In this document: piece after piece, positions 1 to 9,026 of the stretch
How the letters are laid out: every line of letters starts with the position of its first letter
How positions within the stretch are numbered: position 1 is the first letter of the stretch
DNA from: CAYXDO01 sp964463485
GTDB lineage: Bacteria; Myxococcota; Kuafuiibacteriia; Kuafuiibacteriales; Kuafuiibacteriaceae
Direction of reading: 5' to 3'
Assembly: GCA_964463485.1 (NCBI GenBank)
Contig: CAYXDO010000194.1
Location: 1-19,270, forward strand
DNA length: 19,270 nt
The notes under the pieces: generated by a model
What the model was told of the DNA's origin: nothing
Database searches by the model: none
What the model saw: the letters and a program-made list of their open reading frames with translations, nothing else
Program-made: the position numbers and the translations under genes

Positions 1-86
1 CAGACGATCTGACGCTGACGCTGACGCTGACGATCCGACGCAGACGATCTGACGCAGACGATCTGACGCAGACGACGCTGACGCTG
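1..86. repeat. Short tandem repeat array downstream of the ATPase gene
   Basis: The array has two interleaved units. The 14-mer CAGACGATCTGACG occurs exactly at 1-14, 41-54 and 55-68. A 6-mer CTGACG occurs at 15-20, 21-26, 27-32 and 78-83. Each 14-mer contains the small inverted repeat CAGA-CGA-TCTG around a GATC site. The array ends about 12 bp before the stop codon of the minus-strand ATPase gene, so it lies in that gene's 3' flank, and it probably continues past the left edge. Its role is unknown: a variable-number repeat, a set of protein-binding sites or weak transcript hairpins are all possible. Confidence 0.85.
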
Positions 87-98
87 TGGCTGCGCGGG

Positions 99-3000
99 CT
101 ACTCGGCAGGTTCGGCGGAACCGGTGGGATCGTCGTCCGAGGTCGGCTTGCGTGCGGGCGGGGCTCGTCTTGGGTCGATCGGTGGTCGTCCTTGCGCGGC
201 TGCTCGCGCGGGCGGCGGGCCCCGCATGGGTCCTCGTCCGGGCGCTGTCGGCATCGCGGATCGTTCCGCTCTTGGCAGTCCCGCGGGGCTCTGAAACGTC
301 GGGTGAGTTGCTTGCGCGGCTCCGTCTGCCGCAAACGGCGGAGCAGCGTGCGGAGTTTGAGCGCCTGCGACTCTTGCCGCCGCGGCGGGCCTCTCCTCGG
401 GGTGAACCGGCCCGTGCTGACGCGGCGCAGGGCCCACGACGCCCGCGCTGACTTCGAGTGTTCGACCGGCTCGGGCGCGGAGGGCCTCGAGCCTCAGCAG
501 CTCGACGAGCTCGATGAGCGGCGGGCCGAGCGCTCTGATCGCATCCATACTCAGGCTCGAGGACCGAGCGAGCGGCGCGAGCGCGCCTTCTAGTTGCTCG
601 GCTTGTTTCTTCACCAACGCGACCAGCGCTGGATCGGTTGGACTCTCGACGCGTACATCCAGCTTGGGTGTCGACAAGGCGGTGAGCGCTTGGTCGAGCT
701 TCTCGAGCTGCGGGCGCAGCCACGTGCCCACGTCCTTGGCGCTGGCCTTCTCCGCTCCGCGGTCGACGGCCCTCGCGATGCGGTCCAGCTCCTGAGCGAG
801 GCCGGCGAGCGTCGCCGCGACCCTCGCGGCCGGATCGTCTCCTCCCTCCCCTTGGAGCTGCACTCTCTTGAACCCTGCCTTGATGTCTTCCCACCTCGCT
901 CGCGCTTCTGGAGTCAGCTTGTCGCGCATCTCCGCGAGCTTCAGCAAGTTGTGCTCCGCGCCCGTGGTGAGTGTCTGCGCCTCGCTCGTGTAGTGGTCGC
1001 TCAGCACCTGGTCGAGCTCCGCTTCGTTCATGACACTCACGATCTTCTCAGCGAGCTTATTCATGTTGCGGTACGAGCCTTGAAGCTTGAAAGCGGGCTC
1101 GCTTCGGAACCGATCGTCGGTGGCGGCAGAGGCGATATACTGTTGATTGACTCTCAACACGACCTTCTGCGCGGCGAAGAGGTGACGCAAGACCGACAGA
1201 ATCTCGTCCACCTCCGCTCGGGAGTAATCGTGCTCGAGCTCGGTGCGCGGGACATCCTCGCCTCGCGCCATTCGAGCCAACTTGTGAAGGTCCTGCTGAG
1301 TTCGAGCGGCGAGCGGAGCAAGGGTCGCGTTCGAGGTGACCGCGTTCTCGATATAGGAGAGCGCGAAGATGTCCTCCTTGCCGCCGAGGATGTCGCCGAG
1401 ATTGTAGGTGTCCGCTCGGTTCGCCAACATGTCCGGGATCCGAAACTTCTCTCCCGACTCGGTGTATGGGTTGCCGGCCATGACGACGCAGAACTTCTTT
1501 CCGCGCAGATCGTAGGTCTTCGTCCGGTCCCTCCAGACGCCTTCGATCTTCCGTTGAGCGTCGCAAAGGGAGATGAATTTCTGCAGGAGCTCCGGGTTCG
1601 TGTGCTGAATGTCGTCGAGATACAACATCACGTTGTTGCCCATCTCGAAGGCGAGGTTGATCTTCTCGACCTCCTGGCGCGCGGTGGCGTTGGGCGCTTC
1701 GGCGGGGTCGATCGAGACGACACCGTGGCCGAGCGCAGGACCGTTCACTTTCATGAACACCATGCCGACGCGACTCGCGACGTACTCCATGAGTGTCGTC
1801 TTCCCATAACCCGGCGGCGACACGAGCAGGAGCATACCCATGAGATCGGTACGTTTCTTCGCTCCTACCGCGCCGATCTGTTTGGCGAGGTTGTCGCCGA
1901 TCAGCGGGAGGTAGACCTCGTCGATCAATCGATTGCGTACGAATGAGGTCAGGACCCTCGGGAGGAGCTCGTGGAGCCTGAGTCGGGCGCGCTCGCGATC
2001 CACGAGCCGAGTCCGGGTCACCCTGAACTTCTGAAAGCCAGGGACTCTCTCGTCGGAAAACTTTTCGAGCCGCAGCAACAGCTCGTCGAGCCGAAGATCC
2101 ATCCTACCCTCGATGATTCGAGGGTGCTGTCCGAGCAACCCATCCACGACGGTCGCGGTCAGTGCGGTGGTGGGCTCGCGGAGCAGGACTCGACCGGTCA
2201 CGAGGATGGTCGCGGCCTCCAGCGCGGCGACCTCGAGCGTCTGCATGCCGTCTCGTTTGTTGCTGGCGAGAAAGCCGCGGATCCAAGCCTCGGCGAGGTC
2301 GAGCTGATCGGCGGCTCGGCCTTCTAGGGCGCGCAGGTCTTCGTCGAAGCGTATTCGCAGCGCCTCGAGGTTGAGGTAGTCGAGGAAGCCTTCACTCAGC
2401 GTGAGGGCCTCGCCGCCTGTCCGGAAGCGCACTTCGTCTCGAGTGAGCTCCTCGACGAGGTACTCACCCGCAAGAGATATCTCGACGCCGCTCGGTGAGC
2501 GGCCGAGGGATTTTTGATGTTCGAGGATCGCCAGGGAGAGCTCTTGGGCGAGCGCCCCGATCGCGGGCGTGTGAGCCAAGACCGAGCGCAGTCGGCCGAG
2601 GCTCATGGCGCGCCGGTGCCAACGCTCCTTCTCGGCGTCTCGGCCTCCGAAAGCCCAGAAGAGACACGCCATCGCGCGAGGAGCCGGCGCGAAGCGCAGC
2701 AGCCCCGCGGAGGACACGAGGGTGACGAGCCGCTCGAGGATTCGCGCCGCATCTACGTCGTGAAGCCCGCGCTCGTAGCCTTCGTCGTAGCGATTCGCGG
2801 CAAACTTACGCACGAGCCCGAGGATCTCTGACTCACCCCCAAGGGCCGCTTGCTCGAGCTTCTTGGGGTCGAGCTCAGCCTGGGTCGACTTGGCCGCCCG
2901 CAGGATCGAGTAAGCGAGGTACTCACCTCGGTACACTTCAGGCGTCTCCGAGACGAGCTGCTGCGTCCAGTAGGGCCTCAGAGTGTTGAATTCGGCGTCG

Positions 3001-5708
3001 TCGATCTCGTCGTGATAGTCGGTGCCGGTGAGATGGAAGGCCATGCCGTCCCCTCGGGGTACGATCGTGAGCTCGAAGGGCTGAGTATGAACGTTGAATC
3101 GGTGTTTCCCGAGCTTGATGACCGATTCGCCCCCGTCGAACAGATCGCGCTTGTCGCGCAGATTCCTCAGGCCGTCTTGCTGAGTCGCCTTGAGCCGGCT
3201 CGCGAGCTCGTCGGCCTTGACGCTGTCCTTCAGCTCGAGCAGTTGCTCCGAGATCTGGCGCAGCTTGTGAACCATCGGGTCGGAGGCGAAAAAAGCGTTC
3301 AGCTCGTCGAGCTCCGTGGCGGACTGGGCGCGACGTTTGATACCCGCGAGAATGCGTTCGGCCGCGGACATGAGGTTCTGAGCGCGGCGCTGGCGCGCCT
3401 CGAGGAGCTCCTGCTTCTTGGCGCCGATCGCCTCGTAGACCTCTTCACGTCTCCTCGTGAGTTGCTCGATGAATTCGTCGAACTCGGAGAATCGACCTTC
3501 CAGCTCCTCCAACTGAACCATGAGCCGCGAGAGTTGCTCGTCGCAGGCCTCCGGCGAGGTCGCCAACGAGAGCGCGCTGTCCACGGTCTGGCCGAAGAGC
3601 TTGAACTGGGCAGCGAACTCGGCGCGGCCCTCCTGCCCGAGGAGTTGTTTTCTGCGGTTGGCCAACAGCGCTCGGGCTCGATTCGTTTGAGCAAACACCT
3701 CAGAGATCGACTCGAGGATCCGAGTCCGTGAAGTCGGATCGTCGACCTCGAGGCCAGCCACGGTCTCGGACAACAGCGTCAATCCTTCCGAGAGCGCCTC
3801 CAGATCCTTGGCCACGGGCTCGAGGTCCTTGGCTTTCGTCGCCTCCGGCAAGAGCGCGACGACTCGCTCGAGCTCGACGAAGAGCGGCTCGAGGGCGTCG
3901 GCGCCGAGCAGAAATTGTACGCAGCCGTGACTCACCCGCTCGAACGCGGTGATCACGGCCTTCTCGAGGTCGTCGACCGCGGCGAGGTCGATCGCCTTGA
4001 TCTCGCGCAGTGAGATGAGACGCCCGCGCTGGCGTCGAAGCGCGCTCATCGCGCCCGTGAAGTCTTGAATGCGTTTGCCGTCCTCGGGGCGAAGGTCCCG
4101 GAGCAGCGCCACCTGCGCCGTCTTCGCTTCTTCGAGCGCCTCGAAGGCTCGACGCTTGACCGCGACGACCTTCTCGAACTCGTCGATGACGAGCTCGGCG
4201 GTTCGTTTGATGGTCTCGAGCGTCTCCCGAAGGTTCTCGGCTTCGTGGTGTCCGAGCCAATAATAGGTGTCCAGCGCTCGCGTAGTCGTGGCGATCAGGT
4301 CTTCGTACAGCTCACGCGTGGGGGAGCTCGAGCGGAGGCCACGCTCGATGGAATAGGCGTCCGAGATGGCGCGGACGAGGTCCACGTTACCGATCTTGGC
4401 GAGGAAGGATCCGTCGGTGGGCGCCCGCGCGGCGAACTCGTCGCTCGTGAACGGCGTCTTCCATATCTGCATTGGATGCACCCGGGTGGGCTCCTCGGAG
4501 ACCGCGCGGAACAGCACGAGCTTTCCGTCGTCGAAGAGTGTGAAGCCGTGACAATGGATGGGTGTCTGAACCTCCTTGCGAATCAGGTTGTAGGGCAACA
4601 GCAGAGTGCGACCGTCGGCTTTGTGATGGAAGACGTACAGGACGTCTTCTCCGTTCGGGCTGCGAACCGCGCGCTTGAACTCGAGATCGGCATGGGCGCC
4701 GTCGAAGACTTTGGTTTCGCCGGTCTGGAGCAGAAACCCACCGGGGAAGATGATGCCGTGACTCTCCGGGAGCTCGATACAAGCGACGCCGATGGCGTCC
4801 ACCCGACTCACGGACTTGGTCCGGGCGTTGAACACTAGGTAACGCCACTTCTGTTCGCGATACGGGAGGACTTTGAGGAGAATGAGGGCGCCGAGCTTCG
4901 CGAAGTGAATCTCGGCGTCGTCGAGCGTCTGGTGCGCGTCTTCGACGGGCTCCCGATAAATGCCGAGCCCGTCCTCGGTATTGTCTTCTACCTTGACGGT
5001 GAGATCTCCTCCGACCGTCTCTACGAAGATTTCGTCGAGGATGTTGACGTGGGGGTGCCGGCCCAAGACATGATTGTCTCTGGTGGTACGTTTCCACTCG
5101 AAGTCATGGCCCCGAGGGTAGACGTGGTCTCGCTCGCCCCGGTTGTCCACGTATTTGGGCGCACCCGAGGAAGAGAGTGCGAACCGCAGGACGCGGACGT
5201 CCTGAGTGCGGAGCCCGGTCTGGAACACCGCCAGGAGCTTCCCGTCGGTGATCCAAGCCTCCTGGAGCTTCGCGTCCTTGTAGTACTGGTAGAGCTCCCT
5301 GAAATCGCGGCCAAACTGAGAGTCTGCGAGGAAGGTGTCGGCCAGCGGGATCGACTGAAATTCGAAGGTCGCGTCTCCATCGGTCGACCCCTGCTTGAAC
5401 TCGTGAAGACTGAAGACGTCGTCGAGCTGAGTCTGCGGCTTGAGGCCCAAGAAGACGTTGTACGCGAAGAGAAGCCGTCCCTCGACGTTGACGATGTCGC
5501 GGGGGACGCAGTTGTTCTCCGTGCGGATGCGCTCGGTGGCGAGCAGACTCAGCTCGGCGCCGCCAAACGTCGTCTTCCGACGAGCGTTGAGCGCGTCGAC
5601 GCGTTTCCGGAGCTCGTCGGCCTGCTTGGCCAGTCGGGCCCGGATGACGTCGTAACTCCCGCCCTCGGGAGGCGCTTGTGGGCTCGTCTGAGTCTTGTCG
5701 TCGGCCAT
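99..5708 (-). CDS. Giant AAA+ ATPase, 'DNA repair ATPase' / DUF3686 family
   Basis: A protein of 1869 aa. The N-terminus (residues about 15-110, with motifs such as TERIRTENNCVPRDIV and LLFAYNVFLGLKP) and residues about 60-450 (GGDLTVKVEDNTEDG, VGALILLKVLPYREQKWRYL, GIIFPGGFLL) match what I know of the DUF3686 part of proteins annotated 'DNA repair ATPase'. Residues about 485-860 are mostly coiled coil. The AAA+ module follows: Walker A (SPPGYGKTT) near residue 1299, Walker B (VMLYLDDIQ) near 1364, a sensor-1-like AGNPY near 1411, then an Arg-containing stretch (RIPDMLANRADTYNLGDI). The last ~110 residues are Pro/Ala-rich and probably disordered, an extension to the family core. The ATG is preceded by GAGAG. 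It is the last gene of the yqiJ-flotillin operon. The 'DNA repair' label is historical. I infer an ATP-driven remodeller tied to the flotillin membrane scaffold; its substrate is unknown. Confidence 0.93.
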   Translation of the reverse strand: MADDKTQTSPQAPPEGGSYDVIRARLAKQADELRKRVDALNARRKTTFGGAELSLLATERIRTENNCVPRDIVNVEGRLLFAYNVFLGLKPQTQLDDVFSLHEFKQGSTDGDATFEFQSIPLADTFLADSQFGRDFRELYQYYKDAKLQEAWITDGKLLAVFQTGLRTQDVRVLRFALSSSGAPKYVDNRGERDHVYPRGHDFEWKRTTRDNHVLGRHPHVNILDEIFVETVGGDLTVKVEDNTEDGLGIYREPVEDAHQTLDDAEIHFAKLGALILLKVLPYREQKWRYLVFNARTKSVSRVDAIGVACIELPESHGIIFPGGFLLQTGETKVFDGAHADLEFKRAVRSPNGEDVLYVFHHKADGRTLLLPYNLIRKEVQTPIHCHGFTLFDDGKLVLFRAVSEEPTRVHPMQIWKTPFTSDEFAARAPTDGSFLAKIGNVDLVRAISDAYSIERGLRSSSPTRELYEDLIATTTRALDTYYWLGHHEAENLRETLETIKRTAELVIDEFEKVVAVKRRAFEALEEAKTAQVALLRDLRPEDGKRIQDFTGAMSALRRQRGRLISLREIKAIDLAAVDDLEKAVITAFERVSHGCVQFLLGADALEPLFVELERVVALLPEATKAKDLEPVAKDLEALSEGLTLLSETVAGLEVDDPTSRTRILESISEVFAQTNRARALLANRRKQLLGQEGRAEFAAQFKLFGQTVDSALSLATSPEACDEQLSRLMVQLEELEGRFSEFDEFIEQLTRRREEVYEAIGAKKQELLEARQRRAQNLMSAAERILAGIKRRAQSATELDELNAFFASDPMVHKLRQISEQLLELKDSVKADELASRLKATQQDGLRNLRDKRDLFDGGESVIKLGKHRFNVHTQPFELTIVPRGDGMAFHLTGTDYHDEIDDAEFNTLRPYWTQQLVSETPEVYRGEYLAYSILRAAKSTQAELDPKKLEQAALGGESEILGLVRKFAANRYDEGYERGLHDVDAARILERLVTLVSSAGLLRFAPAPRAMACLFWAFGGRDAEKERWHRRAMSLGRLRSVLAHTPAIGALAQELSLAILEHQKSLGRSPSGVEISLAGEYLVEELTRDEVRFRTGGEALTLSEGFLDYLNLEALRIRFDEDLRALEGRAADQLDLAEAWIRGFLASNKRDGMQTLEVAALEAATILVTGRVLLREPTTALTATVVDGLLGQHPRIIEGRMDLRLDELLLRLEKFSDERVPGFQKFRVTRTRLVDRERARLRLHELLPRVLTSFVRNRLIDEVYLPLIGDNLAKQIGAVGAKKRTDLMGMLLLVSPPGYGKTTLMEYVASRVGMVFMKVNGPALGHGVVSIDPAEAPNATARQEVEKINLAFEMGNNVMLYLDDIQHTNPELLQKFISLCDAQRKIEGVWRDRTKTYDLRGKKFCVVMAGNPYTESGEKFRIPDMLANRADTYNLGDILGGKEDIFALSYIENAVTSNATLAPLAARTQQDLHKLARMARGEDVPRTELEHDYSRAEVDEILSVLRHLFAAQKVVLRVNQQYIASAATDDRFRSEPAFKLQGSYRNMNKLAEKIVSVMNEAELDQVLSDHYTSEAQTLTTGAEHNLLKLAEMRDKLTPEARARWEDIKAGFKRVQLQGEGGDDPAARVAATLAGLAQELDRIARAVDRGAEKASAKDVGTWLRPQLEKLDQALTALSTPKLDVRVESPTDPALVALVKKQAEQLEGALAPLARSSSLSMDAIRALGPPLIELVELLRLEALRARAGRTLEVSAGVVGPAPRQHGPVHPEERPAAAARVAGAQTPHAAPPFAADGAAQATHPTFQSPAGLPRAERSAMPTAPGRGPMRGPPPARAAAQGRPPIDPRRAPPARKPTSDDDPTGSAEPAE

Positions 5709-5727
5709 CTCTCACTCTCGGTGTCGC

Positions 5728-5756
5728 GCGCGCCGCGGCCAGCGACCGCGACGCGC
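5728..5756 (-). promoter_or_regulatory. Strong intercistronic RNA hairpin between flotillin and ATPase genes
   Basis: On the transcribed (minus) strand GCGCGTCGCGG (5756-5746) pairs with CCGCGGCGCGC (5738-5728) over 11 positions, ten Watson-Crick and one T/G wobble, around a 7-nt loop. It fills much of the 62-bp gap and ends 19 nt before the ATPase ATG. No T-run follows, so it is not a standard intrinsic terminator. It could stabilise the upstream flotillin message, be a processing site, or limit ATPase expression relative to flotillin. The pairing is read directly; the function is inferred. Confidence 0.6.
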
Positions 5757-5770
5757 ACGACGCTGCCCGA

Positions 5771-8005
5771 TCACTTCTCGGAAGGCTCGGTCAACCCGAG
5801 CTCCTTGGCTCTTTCGAGGAGAGCCTTCAACTTGGACTTGTTCACTCCGTCGGCTCCGACGGCCAGTTGGGAGAGGACGGCGGAGACCGAGAGGTCGCGA
5901 AGCGTGTCAGCTCCCAACGCAGGTCGAGAAAGGATTTGTTTGAGATCGGCGGCGAGGCTGGCTTTGCCGGTCGCGTAGTCCTTGAACGCGGTGGAGAGTG
6001 ACTCGCTCGAGTCCATCGCGCCGTCGATCGCCTTACCGAGCGAGACGGCATTCACGAAGCGCTCGAAGAATTGCCCGTCTCCTCCCACGATGTTGATCTT
6101 GGCGTGCTCGAACGCGTTCCGCATGACTTCGGCTTGGTCCTTGGCCATGCTCTTGCGAGCGTCCACTTCGGCGAGTTGGACCGTCTTGTCCTTTTCCAGC
6201 CGAATTCGGAACTCCTCGTGAACGCGAGCCTCGCCTTCGAGCGCGTTGAGCGCGTTGGCCTTCTCAACGAGACCAGCGGCCTCCGCCATCATGCGTTCTC
6301 GGATCGCCACGGCCTCGGCCAGCCCGAGCTTCTCTCTCGCGAAGGCTTCGGCTTCGCCCACCTTGGCGCGGGCGGCCGCATCGGCCTCAGTAACTCTGGC
6401 GTGCACCAAACCTTTTTCCTCTTCACCCTTGGCCTCCGCCAGGAGCTTCTCTCGCACGACGACAGCGTCCGCCAGTCCTAGCTTCTCGAGCGCGACCGCT
6501 TTGGCTTCGTCGGCGCGCGCCTGCGCCAACCCATGCTGCTCGATACCTTGAGCCTCGGTCTGGAGCAGCCCCAGCTTCACGCGGGCCTGAGCCTGACCCT
6601 CCTTCTCGAACGCCACCGCATCGGCCTCTCGCACGCGGACCTTGGCCAGGCCGGAGGCCGCCGTCTCCGCCTGGACGCCCTCGGCGAGGCGAATCTTGGC
6701 CTTGGCGGTCTTGTCGGACGCCTCGAGCTCCGCCTCGGCCAAAGTCAGGCGCTCCTTGGCCCTGAACTTAGCCACTTCCTGCGCGGCCTCCGCAGCTACG
6801 ACCTCCTTGATGAGATGCTCCCGCGCCTCTGCTTCCGCGGTCGTGACCACGACCTCCTTCTGCCGCTTGGCTTCGGCGATCGCCCGAGTGTCTTTGATGC
6901 GCTCCTCCTCCTCGGCTACCGTCTTGTCGACCGCGATGCGCGACCGGATGATGTCCGCGATCTCTTTCTTCTGAGCCTCGACTTCCTTCTCCTTGGAGAT
7001 CTTCATGAGCTCGGTCTCGCGCTCCCGATTGATGACTTCGAGCATGCGGTCCTTCTCGACTCGCTCCGTTTCGATGGCGACGATGCGCTCTCGGTTCTTC
7101 CGAGCAACCGCGACCTGACGATTCCGAGCTTCGTCGGCGATCGCGATCTCTTCTTCGGCCTTCACTCGAGAGAGCTCCGACTTCTGCATCTCCTCGGCCT
7201 GCACACTCTTGGTCATCGCCTCCTCACGTGCCCGAATCGTGGCGATCTCCCGCTTCTGCTTGGCCTCTGCGTCGGATTGGCGCCGGTCCAGCTCGAGAAT
7301 GGCTTCCTGAGCGGACACGTTCTGCGCCTTCATCTCCTTCTTCTCGGAGTTACGAAGCTCGTTGGTCTTCACGTTCTGCTCGACGGTGAGCTCGGTGATC
7401 TTGCGAATGCCCCGAGCGTCGAGGATGTTGTCCTTGTCGAGCATCTCGATGGGAGTCTGCTCGAGGTAGTCGATGGCTGCGTCGTCGAGCACGTACCCAT
7501 TCAAGTCCTTGCCGATGATTTCGAGCATCTTGTCCTTGAAGTGATCCCGCTCCTTGTAAAGAGACTCGAACTCGAGCTGCTTTCCGACGGTCTTCAGGGC
7601 CTCGGCGAACTTGGCAAGGAACAGGTCTTCGACCGTCTTCTGATCGGAGGCGCGTGTGCAACCGACCATTTGGGCGACTTTCAAGACGTCCTCACGCGTC
7701 TTGTTGACGCGGACGAAAAAAGTCACGGTGATGTCCGCTCGAATGTTGTCCGAGCAAATCAACCCGTCCTTGCCGCGCCGGTCGATCGTGATGGTCTTGA
7801 CGGAGATGTCCATGACTTCGGCGCGATGAATGACCGGAAACACGAGGCCGCCGGTGAAAGTCACCTCGGGCTCGTCCTTGAGCTTGTTGATGAGCAGGGC
7901 CTTGCCTTGCTCGACCTTCATGAAGAACTTCGCGACCATCGTACCGACGCCGAGAAGGATCGCGACTGCCGCGACGCCAAATGTGATCATCAGCCAGAGA
8001 TTCAT
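5771..8005 (-). CDS. yqiK: Flotillin family protein (YqiK-like, SPFH domain)
   Basis: A membrane-anchored scaffold of 744 aa. One N-terminal transmembrane helix (residues about 5-28) is followed by an SPFH/band-7 domain (about 30-205) whose pattern (VEQGKALLINK, GGLVFPVIHRAEVMDISVKTI, CSDNIRADITVTFFVRVN) is that of YqiK-type flotillins. A very long Ala/Glu/Lys coiled coil runs from about 205 to 625 and includes an approximate 51-residue internal repeat (EKLGLADAV and EKLGLAEAV). The conserved C-terminal segment begins AKINIVGGDGQFFERF. It is longer than Escherichia coli YqiK (roughly 550 aa), mainly in the coiled coil. The ATG has an AGGAGA ribosome-binding site and starts 4 bp after the yqiJ-like stop, the same order as E. 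coli yqiJ-yqiK. Flotillins oligomerise into membrane microdomains or cages; a partnership with the downstream ATPase is inferred from the operon. Confidence 0.95.
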   Translation of the reverse strand: MNLWLMITFGVAAVAILLGVGTMVAKFFMKVEQGKALLINKLKDEPEVTFTGGLVFPVIHRAEVMDISVKTITIDRRGKDGLICSDNIRADITVTFFVRVNKTREDVLKVAQMVGCTRASDQKTVEDLFLAKFAEALKTVGKQLEFESLYKERDHFKDKMLEIIGKDLNGYVLDDAAIDYLEQTPIEMLDKDNILDARGIRKITELTVEQNVKTNELRNSEKKEMKAQNVSAQEAILELDRRQSDAEAKQKREIATIRAREEAMTKSVQAEEMQKSELSRVKAEEEIAIADEARNRQVAVARKNRERIVAIETERVEKDRMLEVINRERETELMKISKEKEVEAQKKEIADIIRSRIAVDKTVAEEEERIKDTRAIAEAKRQKEVVVTTAEAEAREHLIKEVVAAEAAQEVAKFRAKERLTLAEAELEASDKTAKAKIRLAEGVQAETAASGLAKVRVREADAVAFEKEGQAQARVKLGLLQTEAQGIEQHGLAQARADEAKAVALEKLGLADAVVVREKLLAEAKGEEEKGLVHARVTEADAAARAKVGEAEAFAREKLGLAEAVAIRERMMAEAAGLVEKANALNALEGEARVHEEFRIRLEKDKTVQLAEVDARKSMAKDQAEVMRNAFEHAKINIVGGDGQFFERFVNAVSLGKAIDGAMDSSESLSTAFKDYATGKASLAADLKQILSRPALGADTLRDLSVSAVLSQLAVGADGVNKSKLKALLERAKELGLTEPSEK

Positions 8006-8009
8006 CGCA

Positions 8010-8855
8010 CTAATTCTCCTGTTTCACGGAGCCCGTGAGTTGGGCCGATCGGTTGGAGTGGGTCGAGCGAGCTGATTGGAGCTCACTCGCGAGATCGAGA
8101 GGCTCGACGAGAAAGACGTCGCGCGCGGGGTCGTAGTCCACGAGCAACGCCTCGTCGCCTTTTGCGAGCTTATTGGGTTTATCGGAGCGAACGTCGACGA
8201 GCACTCCGGCTCCCGCGTCCGGAGCGACCTCGGCCTGACCAAACTTGGCATCGACGCGGCTCGAGGTGATGAGGCAGGTGCGCCCGACGAGAGTTGCCTT
8301 TCCCACTGCCTCCGCCACCACGAAGAGACCAGAGAAGGGTCGGACGGCCAAGGAGGTCAGAGGCACGGCGGCGACGAACGCGCCGAGGAAGACGGCGACG
8401 TCGAGGACGAGATCGAGGATTCCAGGGAACGAAGGGAGCGCGGAGGTCGCGAGGCTCGATACGATGAACCCGAACAAAAAAATGAAGCTGAGCACGACGG
8501 TCACCGGAGCCTGCCTCAGGCGGAGCGCGTGGAGCAGACCCGGGAGGTGAGTTCCTCCAGCTTCGGCATGACCGTGGGCGACCGCATCGACGCCAGCGTC
8601 TCCCCCGCCCTCCAGCGCTGCCTGAGATGAGTGGGCGGCGGCCTCGGCGATCCCGTCGCCGAGCGCATGCGCGGCCCCGTGCGCTGCGGCTTCGCCGGCC
8701 CCGTGGCCGATGGCATGCGCTGCGGCGTCTCCGTCGAGGAGCTCGATGTCGGCCGCTCCGACGATCACGAAGAGCCAGTAAATCAGGGCCGCACACAGCC
8801 CGACGGAATACACGACCGTCGGGAAGCTCGTGATGAGTGTCAGAAAGTCGGCCAT
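8010..8855 (-). CDS. yqiJ: YqiJ-like / NfeD-related membrane protein with OB-fold
   Basis: A flotillin partner of 281 aa. TM1 (residues about 14-35) is followed by a long Ala/Gly/His-rich loop (about 41-110) with nine histidines and a 16-residue tandem duplication. Then come TM2 (about 116-137, APVTVVLSFIFLFGFIVSSL) and TM3 (about 145-170). The C-terminal soluble domain (about 190-262, GKATLVGRTCLITSS, GQAEVAPDAGAGVLVDV, GDEALLVDYDPARDVFLVEPL) is the OB-fold seen in YqiJ/NfeD proteins. I chose the ATG at 8855, giving MADFLTLI, rather than an upstream in-frame TTG at 8906, because it places TM1 at the N-terminus as in the family; a GAGAG lies upstream. NfeD-type OB-fold proteins are encoded beside flotillins in many bacteria and are thought to act in the same membrane assembly. 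The His-rich loop is unusually long. Confidence 0.88.
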   Translation of the reverse strand: MADFLTLITSFPTVVYSVGLCAALIYWLFVIVGAADIELLDGDAAAHAIGHGAGEAAAHGAAHALGDGIAEAAAHSSQAALEGGGDAGVDAVAHGHAEAGGTHLPGLLHALRLRQAPVTVVLSFIFLFGFIVSSLATSALPSFPGILDLVLDVAVFLGAFVAAVPLTSLAVRPFSGLFVVAEAVGKATLVGRTCLITSSRVDAKFGQAEVAPDAGAGVLVDVRSDKPNKLAKGDEALLVDYDPARDVFLVEPLDLASELQSARSTHSNRSAQLTGSVKQEN

Positions 8856-8937
8856 GCCTCGTGCTCTCGCGGCCGAAGCCCTAAGCCGAATCGACGTGGC
8901 TGGCAAGTCGCCCGGGGCGTGACCTCAGAAAGCCCAA

Positions 8938-8966
8938 TGTCTTCTGCACTGGCTCGGATGCGTCAA
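8938..8966 (-). promoter_or_regulatory. Weak candidate promoter for the yqiJ-flotillin-ATPase operon
   Basis: On the minus strand TTGACG (8966-8961) is followed after 17 bp by AAGACA (8943-8938), about 83 bp before the yqiJ-like ATG. The -35 hexamer is good and the -10 is poor. It sits in the 196-bp gap between the zinc-finger gene and the yqiJ-like gene, where a promoter would be expected if the three-gene operon is separately transcribed. Confidence 0.22.
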
Positions 8967-9026
8967 TCGTTGGACGTCGAACCGCACGAAATTTGTTCGT
9001 GAATATTTCGATGGATCGGCAGACAA

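Noticed and set aside
594..1946. Long plus-strand ORF (450 codons) across the ATPase gene
   Set aside because: It is antisense to the conserved AAA+ region. Long antisense frames are expected with high third-position GC, and it shows no family motifs.
6533..8038. Plus-strand ORF of 501 codons opposite the flotillin gene
   Set aside because: It is a Leu/Asp-rich mirror of the flotillin coiled coil; the minus-strand frame has clear SPFH motifs, a ribosome-binding site and operon spacing.
8856..8906. N-terminal extension of the YqiJ-like protein from an upstream TTG
   Set aside because: It adds 17 Arg/Ala-rich residues before the first membrane helix; the ATG at 8855 fits the family better.
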